From positions 87,711-151,710 of the forward strand of contig DF239898.1 of assembly GCA_000507305.1 (NCBI GenBank): 64,000 nt of DNA, in the 5' to 3' direction. Every line of letters starts with the position of its first letter. Within the stretch, counting starts at the first letter, position 1. Origin of the DNA: Breviolum minutum Mf 1.05b.01 (lineage: Eukaryota; Sar; Dinophyceae; Suessiales; Symbiodiniaceae). The position numbers were made by a program, and so were the translations under genes. The notes under the pieces are model-generated. The model had not been told where the DNA came from. It did not search any database and saw only the letters and a list, made by a program, of their open reading frames with translations. Shown here piece by piece: positions 22,736-34,516 of this stretch.

Positions 22736-25700
22736 GTCGATGCAGAGGAGAATCTCTCGGAGAAGGTGGAACTCTCCTGGTGGCTGAAGCTGCTCGAAGG
22801 AACGAAGAAACAACATGCATCACATTGGTCAAGAAAATCACCCAATATCACCCTGCCTATCTATCCCTATCTCAACTCCACAATCGTACTACAGTCTTTT
22901 GCAAAGTGTTACAAACAAAAGTCTTCCGCAAACTGCAGGCACCCTTCAGTGGTTTCTATCTTTCAAATGCACTACCTGCCCCTGGTGGTCAGTACTCTGT
23001 TAGTGCTCAGGATCAAGCTATGGAAGCTGACGGAGTACCGGCGCATTGTTTATCTAGAACCTCATCAGCAATTGAATTTCTGTAGCTTCGCAACCAAGTG
23101 CACTGGGGCGCATGACCTGCATTTTGTATTGACCATTTCACCAGTGATTTGATTTGATGCATGTGCATGAGCCTGACCAGCTTGTCCTGAGGATGCGGAC
23201 ATTCTGGTGCACCGGCCAATTGATGAGCTCTTCGCTCTCCCCGAAACTCATTTGAAGATATACTATACAGATGATCTCCATGTAAATCATTGTACATCCA
23301 TATAAATGGTGTATGATTGCATTGAGATATTCAGATATGAACATTGAATGGTGAAATATATTATGAAAACTGCATTTTAGACTTGGCAAACCTGAAGGAA
23401 TCGCGTAGGACATTACTGGTATCTTGTTTAAGCTTGACCGGATTTTGCACGTAGCCCACTAAAACTTAGACCTCAGCAACGATGAAACGCTATAGCTTGG
23501 CAGAACATATCTTGGAAGATTCTGGTGAGTCTCGCATAGATAACACAGCATTTGGCCCCTGACAACTTGAAACACTATGAAACACTGCTGGCCACTGGTT
23601 TATTCAAAGTGCTGCCACGGCTTCTGAAACACGGGTGGATTTGTCATCATTTGTTTAGCTTTCCGGGTGTTACGCTTGTCATCCCTTGTCATTGCATGTC
23701 ACAGCTGATTTGAGGATGAAGTTGTGTTGGCCGCTCCAGCGCACTTATCACGTGATGGGAAAGGTGCGAAGCTTGCGAAGCCAAGAGAAAGCGCTTTGTT
23801 TTCTTTTCAATGATGTTTCAGATGTGGACATGAAATGCCATGAATGAATATATTTTCATTGTCTCCCCAGAGGTGATGTTCGGAAGATTTCCGTTAGGAT
23901 CCAGAAACAACGCAGAAAGTATGTTACCACGGTTAAATCTCCATTCCTTTTTGCTTTACTTTTTCCATGCTTTTCAAATTCCTTGATATGTATGGAGGGT
24001 TCGTCAGTGCCAAACAACTTGACGAGGCTCTGAAATCTCCGTTGGTGTCATGAGTCTGCGGCCTGACAGGCGGGTCAGAGTCGAAAGCTGGATGATAGCA
24101 GAAGCAAATGGGCAAAATGAAACCGAGAGAGCTTCAATCTTCAATGATCTTGACGAAGTGAAAGTTCATGAAAATTCAATGTGTTTATTATACAGGAGTC
24201 GCTGACGCGCACGGTACCTAAAGTAGTGCCCTCGACTCAAGGCGCATCTATGATGCCCTGGTAGCCTTTCTCTCTGCTGCAGCAGAACACTTTGTTACTG
24301 CAGTCCGATCTGTAGACCAAATGCCGGAGTCTTGGATGTCTCCGGTGGATCAAATGGTATTGAAACGAAATGCTGAGATGAGCACATCTGTGATTGAATA
24401 CTATAATCATGTCCTCTTCATTCTAGCTATCATTATTATTATCCTATTATGATGAGTGTAGAAGTTTCTTGCTTTTTTCCTGGCATTGGTTGACAAAAGT
24501 TTCTCTGGGCTCTAGTCCTCCTCAGTTGCTGTTTGACTTTTTGTTTTGCAATTGATGTGTTCCAATGTTGACTTGTGGCTGTGCCGCAAAGTGTATCAAC
24601 ACCTTCACTTTGGGGATGCGTCAAGGCTCCAGCACAGCTTCTTTGCCCGGCACTTCACATGGGGAGGATATCCCAGGCAAGTGATGTGGGGGCGAATTTT
24701 TTGTCATTCCTGCTTGATGCTTTGACCTGGATTGCTTGTTGGCTGCAAGAGACTTTGACGTAGAGATGCAGAGCCTGTTGACGTAGAGAGCCATTTCTGC
24801 GCTGTGAGAGTCTGAGCAGGTGGGAGGCTGGCTCTGGGCAATTTCTCGGTTGTATGGAGGCATGGCCGGGACGAGATGTGAGGCGTGCACAGATATGTCG
24901 GTTGTATTGATTTGAAAATGGTTTGACACTGTGCAATATGACCAGCTCAGCCAAGTGAACGGGTGCTGGAAGTGCTCTCGCTGTAGAGTGAACATGGTAG
25001 AATAAATGGATCATAGTTCAGTATCAAGAAATCAAACACTCTATATATATCTCTATATACTATCTACCCAGAATCTACCCTAATTCTTTCTCAGGTTTCA
25101 CACCTGGAATGGGGACTGGGCAATCAAGTTCCGAAAGCCTGGCCTCCAGACACAAACCATTGAGAAAGCTGATGGTTTTTATGATTGGTATCTATTCAAT
25201 TATTATTCTATTGGATAGTCTTTGCTAAATATTGACAAATTGTGATAAATTGTGATACATTTTGCACATCATTTGTTGAGCACAATCGGCACCCTCCAGG
25301 ATTTGCCATTGATGAGCCCTGGGGAAGTTGCAGACAGTGACCTCTTCGTTTCGTCATTGGGCAAGGCCCGGAGCCGAAGTTTTGGACGTTTCGTGGGGAG
25401 CATCGAGTGTCGAGTCGAGCTTTGAGGTCTGCGTGCTGCCGCCACGCTATGACTTCTGTGTGTCGTATCCAGCACTTGTCGCAGGGATGGACTCTCCAGA
25501 ATTCCAGGAGGCACGAACGTAATGTCAGAAAATGCTTTGGAGAACCGCCGTTAATTGATGTTATAAATTATAAAATGTATTTAAATGTCGTAAGTCATAA
25601 GCATTCATAAGCCGACTTTGTCAGGCTGAGCTGGCTGTCCAGTTTCCTCAGCCTGGAGAGCAGCCATTGGAGAACAATTTCGAGGGATTGTTGCGAGCGC

Positions 25701-26125
25701 GATTGCTGCATTGGACAGGGCCACGACGACACTGATTTGGAATAGCAAGGGATAGGGATTGTAAAGCCTGTGGAGGCCATAGGTTCCACAGATTAGGGAC
25801 AGCAAGGGAAAGGCAGTTTAAAGCACAGCCAAGCTACAGTTTCTTCATAGTGAAACATATGAAATGCATGGATTTGATCCAAGTGGACCTGGACGGATTT
25901 TGAAAGTTTTCTTTGTACAAAGGCCTCTGTCGGATTTCATTTCTGTCCAGCTTTTGAGGAAAGCCTTGGATGCACTACTTGTCCTTGTCCCGAACAACAT
26001 TTGATAATTTATGGTGGCAGGCACACACAGAGCTTTGTGAAGAGGCTGACACTATGGCAGCAAAAATCCGTACGGTCATGTACAGCCAGAAACAGCAAGA
26101 GTTTATAGAGGAGTATGAAGTATAA
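22736..26125 (+). CDS. Glycosyltransferase family 8 (glycogenin-like) protein, multi-exon
   Basis: GT8 enzymes move sugar from a nucleotide sugar using a DxD metal site; acceptor here unknown. The core is split over 23011-23056 (IKLWKLTEYRRIVYL) and 23192-23242 (DADILVHRPIDELFALP). Joined, these give the family pattern ...EYxRxVYLDAD...DELF, with DAD as the DxD motif. Exon 24027 onward has SEISVGVMSLRPDRR, like the family's GVMVLxPS block. 25625-25733 has LLRARLLHWTGPRRH, like the LLHWTGxxKPW block. 26021-26125 ends the frame (AHTELCEEADTMAAKIRT...EEYEV, TAA). Other probable exons are 22736-22799, 23871-23918, 24242-24356, 25095-25187 and 25300 to about 25432. Donors at 23057, 23243 and 25734 are GA; 24357 and 25188 are GT. 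Not every phase could be checked, and two genes could be merged here. Confidence 0.65.
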
Positions 26126-26583
26126 GAAGTGTTGTCAAGGCAACTCTCAATTTTTGACTTTGGCCAAGCCTAAAAGTGGTTGAAATATGCTGAAACCGTC
26201 GGCTGCACTAAGGAGTCTCGCAAATTTCTTGACAAGCAAGCGAAGCCAATGCACCCGATGCAGCCTTGCCGCTTCAATTGCGAATCATTGTGAAGCCTTC
26301 TCGCAACCGTGCTCAGCAAAACATTCCAGAAAAAAGGATCAACTCCGCACAAGAGAAAGCTGAGGGCTGAGTATCTTGAATAACTCAAAATTCAAATTAT
26401 TATCCTACGACCTATGATATTTGAATGTTTTTTGAGTCGAAATTTGTTTGATTTGTGGGAAATCAGTTCCATTTGACCATGCATTAATATTATAGTGCCC
26501 CTTACATCAGTGTAGGGTAGGTTAAGTGCTTGTATCATCATGCCATCATGTCAAGGTATTTGAGTCATTTGAGTGTCTCCAAC

Positions 26584-27185
26584 ATGGCACATGATTTTTC
26601 CAGTATAGACTACGATTTGCTGAAGTTTTTGGCTAGCACAGCTGCACATCCAACTACTGGAGTCTTGTGGCTTGTGCCACTGATTAAAATGCTTTAAAAG
26701 CAGATTAAATGCAGATTAACATGCATTAAATGCTAAAAATACATTTCCATACGTACAATTCCATGATTTCATATGTTACTTACAGGCCTGGAAGTATAGA
26801 GATACCAGCGCCATGCCGCTCAGCATTCTTTGGGGTTCTTCTGCATTTGAGCTGGTGCACAAGCACGCAGCTCGTCTGCTCATCTTGCAAAGGAATCAGA
26901 TTTGTTAGACTCTTTGACACGTTGCTTTTGCATTGATAGTGTTTCAGATGAAAGAGCATGAAAGAGCAATGTTTGCATGGTCTTTCAAACTCACACTTTG
27001 CGGTTCGATCAAAAGATCAGACAATTCAGATCGATTCAGCACTTCAGCAAGGTTGGCCCGGTTATCCTGGAATCTTGGCCAAATTCTCTAGAAACGGCCG
27101 GTTGTTTGAGACGCAGAGACCCAAGAGGCTGCAGGAAGGAAAGCTCGTAGCACTCTGTGAGGGCGTGGACACAGAAAATAGATGA
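26584..27185 (+). CDS. Complete three-exon gene, 109-aa unknown protein
   Basis: Exon 1 is 26584-26661 (ATG, MAHDFSSIDYDLLKFLASTA). Exon 2 is 26786-26903 (AWKYRDTSAMPLSILWGSSA, ELVHKHAARLLILQRNQI). Exon 3 is 27052-27185 (WPGYPGILAKFSRNGRLFET, LQEGKLVALCEGVDTENR, TGA). Exon lengths 78, 118 and 134 sum to 330, with phases 0 and 1 agreeing at both junctions. Introns of 124 and 148 bases are GT-AG, and both acceptors are AG|G. No family recognised and no signal peptide. An upstream exon cannot be excluded, so the ATG may be internal. Confidence 0.6.
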
Positions 27186-27403
27186 ATATGTTGTAATAAC
27201 TAACCGATATACCTTTGCTCCCGCCGCCCCAGTAACAGTACGCTCACATATTATATACATTTATAATATTATATATTTTTTATTTATACCCACAGAAGAT
27301 CTTTGAGAACCCACTCATGCCAAAAGTTCTTCAGGTGGAATTTCAATCCACTCACCTTTCTAGAAAACATCAGCCAAACAAGATCTAGTGCTTCCTTTCT
27401 AAC

Positions 27404-28162
27404 ATGTTTCTAAGTTGTTCACAAAGCACTGAAAGTGATTCTTCCAAGGTGATATGGATCACCGCAGCCATTGCTCTTTCCATCACCACCGCAGCAATCA
27501 TCTACTGGTTCTGTGAGTCAAGAAGGCAGATCCAGATACAGTTTTCAATACATTTGATATGACATTGACAATCATTGACATAGATACTTCGACTAGATTA
27601 GATAGACTGACTTCGGACGACATGAGCGTTCCTTTGCACTGGATTTTATGGGACAAAGAATCTGCAGCATTCAACAAACATCAAGCAGGAATCATAGACG
27701 CGAGAACAAGGTGGCAAGATTGAGCACTCGTACAAGATTACACTGTCACTGTACGAATTTAAACTGACTATTTGTGGTTGCTGACTGACAGTCTGACATT
27801 CTGAGTTGAATGGAAAAGCTCTAGCACCGAGCCAGGCTCACGCGAAAGCAGCTGCAGCACCAGGTAAGTCTAAACATGGAGGTGCGCTTGGCGAGACTTG
27901 GCTGAAACAGGGACCGCCGCACACAGTTGCACACCGGCTTTCTTCAACATTCTCCATAATTCTCCCGTTTTTCCCCTCCAGTTCTTGTGAAAACCTAACA
28001 AACTTTGGTCATCTCCACTTCTGCTTGCCTATAGATGCATTTTACTGAGGAGAACTATATGCTACTTTCCCTTCCAAATTTGTGTGTTGGCTTGTGCGAC
28101 ATTGGTTTTTCCATCAACGGAATCTTGGACAGCATGGTGGCTTCTCTCTTTCGCAGCTTTAA
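27404..28162 (+). CDS. Exons of a putative single-pass membrane protein
   Basis: 27404-27512 starts with ATG and encodes a polar head (MFLSCSQSTESDSSK), then one transmembrane helix (VIWITAAIALSITTAAIIYW), before a GTGAGT donor in phase 1. 27806-27863 follows an AG acceptor and ends at a consensus GTAAGT donor. 28035-28162 (MHFTEENYMLLSLPNLCVGL, GILDSMVASLFRSFK) follows a TATAG acceptor and ends at GT. Frames of the later exons are not settled. No family recognised. Confidence 0.45.
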
Positions 28163-28802
28163 AAGGTCACCCCGCACAGAGCTTACGCAGTTGAGATTGA
28201 TAGAGATTGATTGGACATGAGGGTACATAATTTTGCAATAATGTTAATACGGTACATTTGAATCCAATTGATCAATCGAGTCTTATAAAACGTGAGCAAT
28301 GTCGCGAGCTCCGTGCCATGTGAATTCGGAGTTTTGAAGCTATGAGGGGTCGGTGGTCGGGGTTGGGCTTTGATTGTTGGTGGCTGCATTTTTTGAGCCG
28401 ACAGATCATGTCCAGAAGTCATTTTCAGTCCAGGAGTCACTGTGATGCAAAGCCCTTCGACGATCTGCAACATCACAGAGTGTGAACCATATGCACCTTT
28501 TCACACCTCACCCCACAAACTCAAATCAGTGGAGGTTGAAGTTGAGACGCCTTCAGTGGACTGAGATTGATTGAATTGGGTTTATTCAATCCAAGGCATA
28601 CTCCCTGGAGATGGTGATGGCAGTTGCTGCAAGTGTCGTGATGGGTTGCCCACCAGCTGCACTTGAGATAAGACAGATAAGACTTGCTGAAAGCTAAGTT
28701 TTGAGATATTTTGCCAAGCTTCATGAAGGAAAGGTTTACTACAAGACACATGCCGCTAAGCCATGCTAAGCCTACCTTCTAAACACAATCTAAACACAAC
28801 AG

Positions 28803-28930
28803 GCGAGGACACCTTACAGAATAGAAGTTGCAGTTGATTTACCGGATTGGTTCGCTCACAATGTCACCCAGGTTTAGTTCAATACTATTTGCAGGCCCTC
28901 GGCGGAGGTGTCTCAGCAAATTATGTCTTG
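28803..28930 (+). CDS. Two phase-0 exons of an unknown protein
   Basis: 28803-28871 (ARTPYRIEVAVDLPDWFAHN, VTQ; 69 bases) and 28895-28930 (ALGGGVSANYVL; 36 bases) are both AG|G to GT and multiples of three. The intron between them would be only 23 bases, which is very short, so one of the two boundaries may be wrong. Product unknown. Confidence 0.4.
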
Positions 28931-29565
28931 GTGTGAGTTGCAGCGATGTTGCAGCGTACTTGGCATCGAAGCAGCACAGAAACCGAGATTTTTTTCCATG
29001 TTTTGCAAGCTGATTTCTAGCGACTGGATGTCGGATGTGTTTGATACGTTTGTTCGTGTTTGCATTTAATTTGCATGTGTGCTTGAGGAATCAAAAGTAA
29101 CCTGTCAAAAAAATTGCTGGAGAAGACGCCAGAGATGAAATGGTGGATGCCATCTTACCTCGGAGGATCATTTCAGCACGATGCAATTGACTCAGTCCCC
29201 ACATGTTGTTTGTATTTTATATTTTGAATTTTTATGTACTGTATTTTTCCCATATTCCGCAAAGAGCTGCGCACCTGTTCTCAAAGAATGATTTCGTTCC
29301 TGCTGGGTAGTTGATGTTGCAAGATATTGCAAGATGTCAAGATGTGATTCTCCCAGACCATGGCCAACCACACTGCAACAGAAAGTCATGTCAGAATATG
29401 CGTAGGATATGAGAAGAAATCCAGACATGATTACAACTCATGAATTCCCACAGCCATTCGATTCATAACTAACCATTGCGCAGATGTTTTCTAATGTTTT
29501 AATCTTTTGACTTCTCGACAATCTTCAGTGGCTTTAGCTTTCTACTTTTGCAATAATTTTGCAGC

Positions 29566-29733
29566 ATGGTGACAGGAGTAAATGATATGCTCCCTGGCAT
29601 GGGCTTCTTTTATAGCCGACAGCCTCACTCTTTGGCTTTACCAGACATTCATCGCGCGCGTCTTGGCATCACAGTATCAGATGGGTTGTCGGTTTCAATA
29701 TCTTGCTCCATAACACTGTTCATTTCTGCTTGA
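29566..29733 (+). CDS. 55-codon ORF/exon, unknown
   Basis: A GCAG acceptor is followed by ATG and MVTGVNDMLPGMGFFYSRQP, then HSLALPDIHRARLGITVSDG, then a hydrophobic tail (SVSISCSITLFISA) and TGA. It is probably an exon. Another protein-like frame continues at 29740-29850 (LRLSDALCNISLTKGQAG). Confidence 0.4.
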   Translation: MVTGVNDMLPGMGFFYSRQPHSLALPDIHRARLGITVSDGLSVSISCSITLFISA

Positions 29734-30229
29734 GTGCATTGAAGCTCCGGCTCTCCGATGCTCTCTGCAACATTTCTTTGACTAAGGGTCAAGCTGGTCG
29801 AGATGTTCATGTGGATCTACATGATCACCACTGCGGTGCAGGTCAAGACATAATTGGGTACTCAAGAAATTTTATGAAATGCATGGTATTGATATGCTTT
29901 ACTCACCCAAATGATTTACAGTGTATTTGCCCTGAGCCGACTTTCTCTTAACCCAGTTGACATCCGGCTTTGTTAAATTGCCACTTGCTAGGTACCAATT
30001 TCAATGAATTTGATTTTCATTTGTCAATGATTCGTTTGAGCGAAGAGTAGAAGAAATCGCTGTGTGGACAGGAGCATGGATAGGCCCGTAAAGACTTGCA
30101 CAATATCAGCATGAATACTGATATAATATATATAACATAACATGTATTATATGTATTTATATATATATATACGTATAATACTCTTGTTCTGCACGCATTT
30201 TCCACCCGCTTTCCAAAACTGCACTTCAG

Positions 30230-30609
30230 AAAGAGGTGAGCTTCAGCGTCGTTCCAACGCCAGTCTACAAAAACAAGGACTCCGATTTATCCCTGGAAGA
30301 CACTGGACGTACTCAATGCATGTCAAAGGTAAGCTGGAGTGCCAGCAAACACTTGACTCGATAGGTTGCTGGAAGTCGTATTGCCTACCGCATTTGCAGT
30401 CCCCTGTTTTGGTCTTTGTTGCAGTCAAATTACACATTCTAGAGCAATACGCTCCAACAGACCAAGATAATGCGTAAAATATGTTTATATACTGTATGTA
30501 GACAAGATGCAAAATGTGTCCGGTGCGATAAAGTCGCACGCTTTAGACGGCAAGATTGCTTTCCAAGCCAGGATGGATGGTGTGTTCAAGATCCAGTGGC
30601 GGAGCATAA
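30230..30609 (+). CDS. Exons of a beta-rich, possibly GOLD/p24-like protein
   Basis: 30230-30328 reads KEVSFSVVPTPVYKNKDSDL, then SLEDTGRTQCMSK, and ends at a consensus GTAAGC. 30502-30609 reads DKMQNVSGAIKSHALDGKIA then FQARMDGVFKIQWRSI and ends at GT. The phrases GxIAFxAxxxGxFxIxW and KxVSFSV recall GOLD domains of p24 cargo receptors, but the order seen is not the usual one, so this is a weak guess. A linking exon is needed for phase. Confidence 0.35.
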
Positions 30610-30699
30610 GTTAGTGCCAGAGTTTCCGTATGAAATGGAGTCTTTCTTGCCTGAAATTTGAAAAGATTGTTCACCTTGTATAGCACCCATTGGACCATG

Positions 30700-31500
30700 A
30701 ATGACAGGCCTTGCAATAAGCAGTACACGAGGAAGTAAGACAAGTAAGACACCCGCATCCGCTTTAGACTTTGCATTTGATCCATGGATGGTTTTCACGT
30801 GGTGCACTTGGTGGCTCCATGTGTTTCATCAATATTCATGATAATCATGATACTTGTAGTATGATATGAGATGAGACACGTCACACAGTGAGCTCAGGTC
30901 ATGAGTTCTGGGATGTCGACAACAATTCTGGTTTTCCAGGTTTTGTCAACTTTCATTGGATCCGCAGGTTTCAGTAGATTGGCTGCAACTAGTACAGCGC
31001 AGTGCAGTACCACATTTCTTTGACATCGTTTTGCCATGTCCTGATTGCAGTGAATGTTTGAGAAGCCCATGCTATTTAGGACAGTTTTGTCATATGGTAC
31101 TTGTAAGGCGCAATGAGATGAAGTCATATAGTCAGAATGTCATGGCTCAACTGTCAATGTCTAGCTCGAGTCTGATTCTGAGGCATCATTTCTTCAGCCG
31201 CTCATCATGCGCACCTTACCTGACCACTAGTGGAATGTATGCATGTATACACTGTATCTGTATTTTCATGTTTTTGGTGTACATATGCAGACAAGAATGA
31301 CAAGAGATGCTGGTGTACTGGCTCAGATCACGAGTTGTTGGAAACTCTGATTTGCCTGTTTTAAACTTCCATCAGATTTGGGTATGACAGACGTTTCACG
31401 TGGAGCACAATTTGAACGAGAAGTGTAGAGTGCATACTGTACACCAGTAGAAGAGGAGGAAGGGGGGTAAAAAGCTAATAATTTGAGGAGACAATTTGCG
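30700..31500. other. No firm gene
   Basis: Only short open frames on both strands. A possible small exon (VLSTFIGSA) follows an AG|G at 30940. Otherwise probably intron or spacer. Confidence 0.45.
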
Positions 31501-31509
31501 TAGTATAGA

Positions 31510-31905
31510 AGTGTTGAAAATACAGCCACAACAACACCAACAACAGCAACAAGAGCAACACGATCCACAAAAGCAACACCACAACAGCATCAACAACCTC
31601 AACAATAGAAACAAACAAACGCAGTAACAGTAGCAACAAGAGCAACACGAGCAACAGCAAGAGCAGCAGCAACAACAACAACAACAACAACAAGAGCAAC
31701 ATGATCCACAAAAGCAACACCACAACGGCATCAACAACCTCAACAATAGAAACAAACAAACCAGTAACAGTAGCAACAAGAGCAACACGAGCAACAGCAA
31801 GAGCAGCAACAGCAACAACAGCACACAAACAATACAAACAGCAGCAACGACAGCAGCAGCAACAAGAACAAGAAGAACATCGACAGATAAAGCATGACCA
31901 TAAAA
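31510..31905. repeat. CAA/CAG-rich array with a 140-bp tandem duplication
   Basis: Imperfect CAA/CAR trinucleotides. A longer unit is duplicated: 31551-31668 and 31692-31807 share AAGAGCAACAxGATCCACAA and the rest with few changes, giving a 140-base period. Minus-strand frames here (poly-Cys/Leu, up to 186 codons) are composition artefacts. Confidence 0.85.
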
Positions 31906-32034
31906 CAACACCGCACACAACCCAACAGCCATGCGAGCTACCAATCCAACCCACAAAATCTGAGGTTTCTGAGCTTCAGTACCCAGATCACGAAATACTG
32001 CACCTGCAGCGAATAGTCACAAGCCGCGATCGCC

Positions 32035-32240
32035 AATACTGCCGACTCTTTCTCGACTCTTTATTGTCTTCTCCTCACCTTTACTCTTCTGTAGTCTCCT
32101 CTTCTCTGATCTTCTCTTTACTATCGTATTCTCTACTCTTTACTCTTCCCGTATCTCTTCTCTAATCATCTCTCCTTGTGCACTCGTCTCTACACTCCCC
32201 TTCTCGACCCACTTCTCTATGTTCAAACTCTGTTCATCAG
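32035..32240. repeat. CT-rich stretch (TCTTCTC/TTACTCT words)
   Basis: Strongly pyrimidine-rich on the + strand and without a coding frame of normal composition. Confidence 0.6.
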
Positions 32241-32264
32241 AAGTCTCTCAACTAAACAGAATAT

Positions 32265-32400
32265 ACTTGATAGTACATCAAAAGACTTCCTTTGATCACT
32301 ACACATATATATATATATATGTATTCACATACATATAGTATATATATATGTATGATCAACTTCCTTTGATCACAGAATATACTGATTAAGGTATACAGTA
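32265..32400. repeat. TATATA tracts bracketed by duplicated ACTTCCTTTGATCAC
   Basis: The 15-mer ACTTCCTTTGATCAC occurs at about 32285 and 32359, flanking two TATATATATATG tracts. AGAATATACT also occurs on both sides. It may be a small insertion with a duplicated flank or a simple local duplication. Confidence 0.5.
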
Positions 32401-32910
32401 ATCTACGAAATTCATAGATGGGGATGCTGGGGAAACAGCATGAAATAGCAAAGAGATGCGAGGAGATTCTAGGCTGGAAAGCATTAGCGAGGAGAGGGGA
32501 AAACATGTCACAGATTTAATTTTGCTTCCTAGTTTGATATCTCATCATTGTTCTTTGTGGATAGTGATGACAAAAGACATGAATATCATGCCGATTTCTG
32601 CGTAATGCAAAATGAATCAGAATCTACAGCAGATGGCCCATATCTCAGCTAACCATAGCTAACCTCATTTCATAACATGTCAACTGTCAAACCAGTTGCA
32701 GGCAGGAGGTGCTTATAGGTGCTTGAGGTGAACAGGCAGTAGGACAGCCTCGAGAGAGTGCTTGCGTATGTATACAGTAACACAGGGACCCCCCTGATGG
32801 CATATGATGTGTCCATACAATCAACAATGATTGCCTCAGAAACCGAAATGACGATGTATGATGTTTGACTGTTTCGCATTGGCATAATGCTTGACCTGCA
32901 CCTTGCAAAG

Positions 32911-34060
32911 GTACAACGAGCTGGATCCAGAAAATGATTTCAACTTCAAGAGGAAAGCTTCGGTTGGTGGCCTTTATTTGCAGCTACCTTTGCTGAAGGC
33001 AAGTTGAGTCCCATGACCGGAAAAAACCGGAAAATCCTTGCCGTGTCGGGAAAAGAAATCAGTTCCGGATGCTTTTTTGTGATGTTCGTTGTGCACTGTT
33101 CTCATACTAGAAAAGACCTTGAGGTTGAATTACATCGAATGCAGTTGGAGGTATTTAGATCATATACTATAGGCCATTTGTGGATAGCGCTTGGAGACAG
33201 AATGCACGGGGACTGTGAAGAATACATGCCTGGCATTGTATCTTTCGGCATGGACACAGAGGCTAGTGCTCTGGTGTTTCATCTCGCCAGGTCCTTCTCG
33301 GACTCATCCCATTTGAAACGAAGAAAACTGGTGCTTTGGCTGCTCTGTCTGTGATGCCTGATTGGCGAAACCAAATTGCAGCTGCCATAGTCTGTTGTCC
33401 CTGAGGGATTCCTGTGCCTGTGCAAGTAAGCGAGACTTCCCTTGGAGGAGGGGAATTTTACAACCAGCTTTGGCCTCAGCTTGGGCAAGCGCAACGTGCA
33501 ATTGTACTTGGCACATAGTTTTTTGATATCTTCAACTGATGTTTTCTTCAGACTTCCTCCCCTTTCCATTCATTGGCCGTCACCATGACAACAGTGCCAG
33601 AGAATCAGGTTGGACCACATTGGATTGCCCTGTTTTTGACCGCAGTGTCTGTACTCCAATCATTTTTTGTGGTGACTTAGTTGCGTTTGGCGCAATGGAA
33701 GCGATCACATATGGGAGGAAAAGTCTACTAGGGAATGTGTTTGAACATGTTGTGCAGGTGAGAAGATAGTGTTTGAAAGATGTTGGAAGCGTGTTGTTGC
33801 ATGGACTGTGACCTCCGTCACTATACCAAGTCTAGTTGTACACAAGTGCTGATGCTGATTTCGATGTCCTCAAGGTGTGGTTACAATCTTCATGGCTTAC
33901 CTAGCAGTCGTGCAGATGAGGTACGCAAACATATTTGTTGCCTGAGTTCGTTGTTAGAATCCAACCTATTCTGGATGCTTACATGCTTTTGGATCTTTTT
34001 CGAATGGTGCTTGCTCATGTCGGGAAAGCTTGTAATTGATTAGGAAATCTTGCAGACGCA
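32911..34060 (+). CDS. Exon cluster, probable membrane protein, unidentified
   Basis: 32911-32998 reads YNELDPENDFNFKRKASVGG then LYLQLPLLK and ends at a GC donor. 33291-33389 reads VLLGLIPFETKKTGALAAL, SVMPDWRNQIAAAI and ends in phase 0 at GT. From 33552 two registers are open. The phase-consistent one gives a transmembrane helix (VGPHWIALFLTAVSVLQSFF). The longer one to 33761 gives DLVAFGAMEAITYGRKSLLG and ends at GTGAGA. Near 33890 a further exon reads VVTIFMAYLAVVQM or CGYNLHGLPSSRADE. Near 33955-34030 an exon reads QPILDAYMLLDLFRMVLAHV. No family recognised. Confidence 0.4.
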
Positions 34061-34516
34061 CTTTGAGAATGTATACATAAGATCATAAGTATACGATATG
34101 TTTTGCAACCTTTGTTTGAATCGCTCCACAACGGGTGCCTTCTGCCCCGAAGAAAGAAGCTAGTTAGTTTTGGCATTTTAGTGTTTAAGTTTAAGCCAAA
34201 AGCATCCAAAAGGGTAAAAACATCCTGAAACAGTGCTCATGTCAAGGATTTATGAACCTGGCGAAGTCTTTGATGGTGCCAAGCTTATTTGCTATATCTT
34301 ATTTTACATCATTGTATCCTGGAATGATGCAATGCCCTGAGAACAGATGCCCTGAGAACAGCTTGTGAACATGTAGAAGGATTTCCAAACCCTTGAAAGG
34401 GTGTCATAGCGAGAGCAGCAAAATTTGCGAGAATACGGGGTCATTGCCAGCCTGATTCGTTTGTTTCACTTTGTTTCCTTGACTCTCATGACCTGAAACT
34501 CAAAGAATTCACCAAG

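Noticed and set aside
31396-31956. 186- and 159-codon minus-strand ORFs rich in Cys/Leu/Val
   Set aside because: They are translations of a CAA/CAG repeat on the opposite strand; no normal composition or start context.
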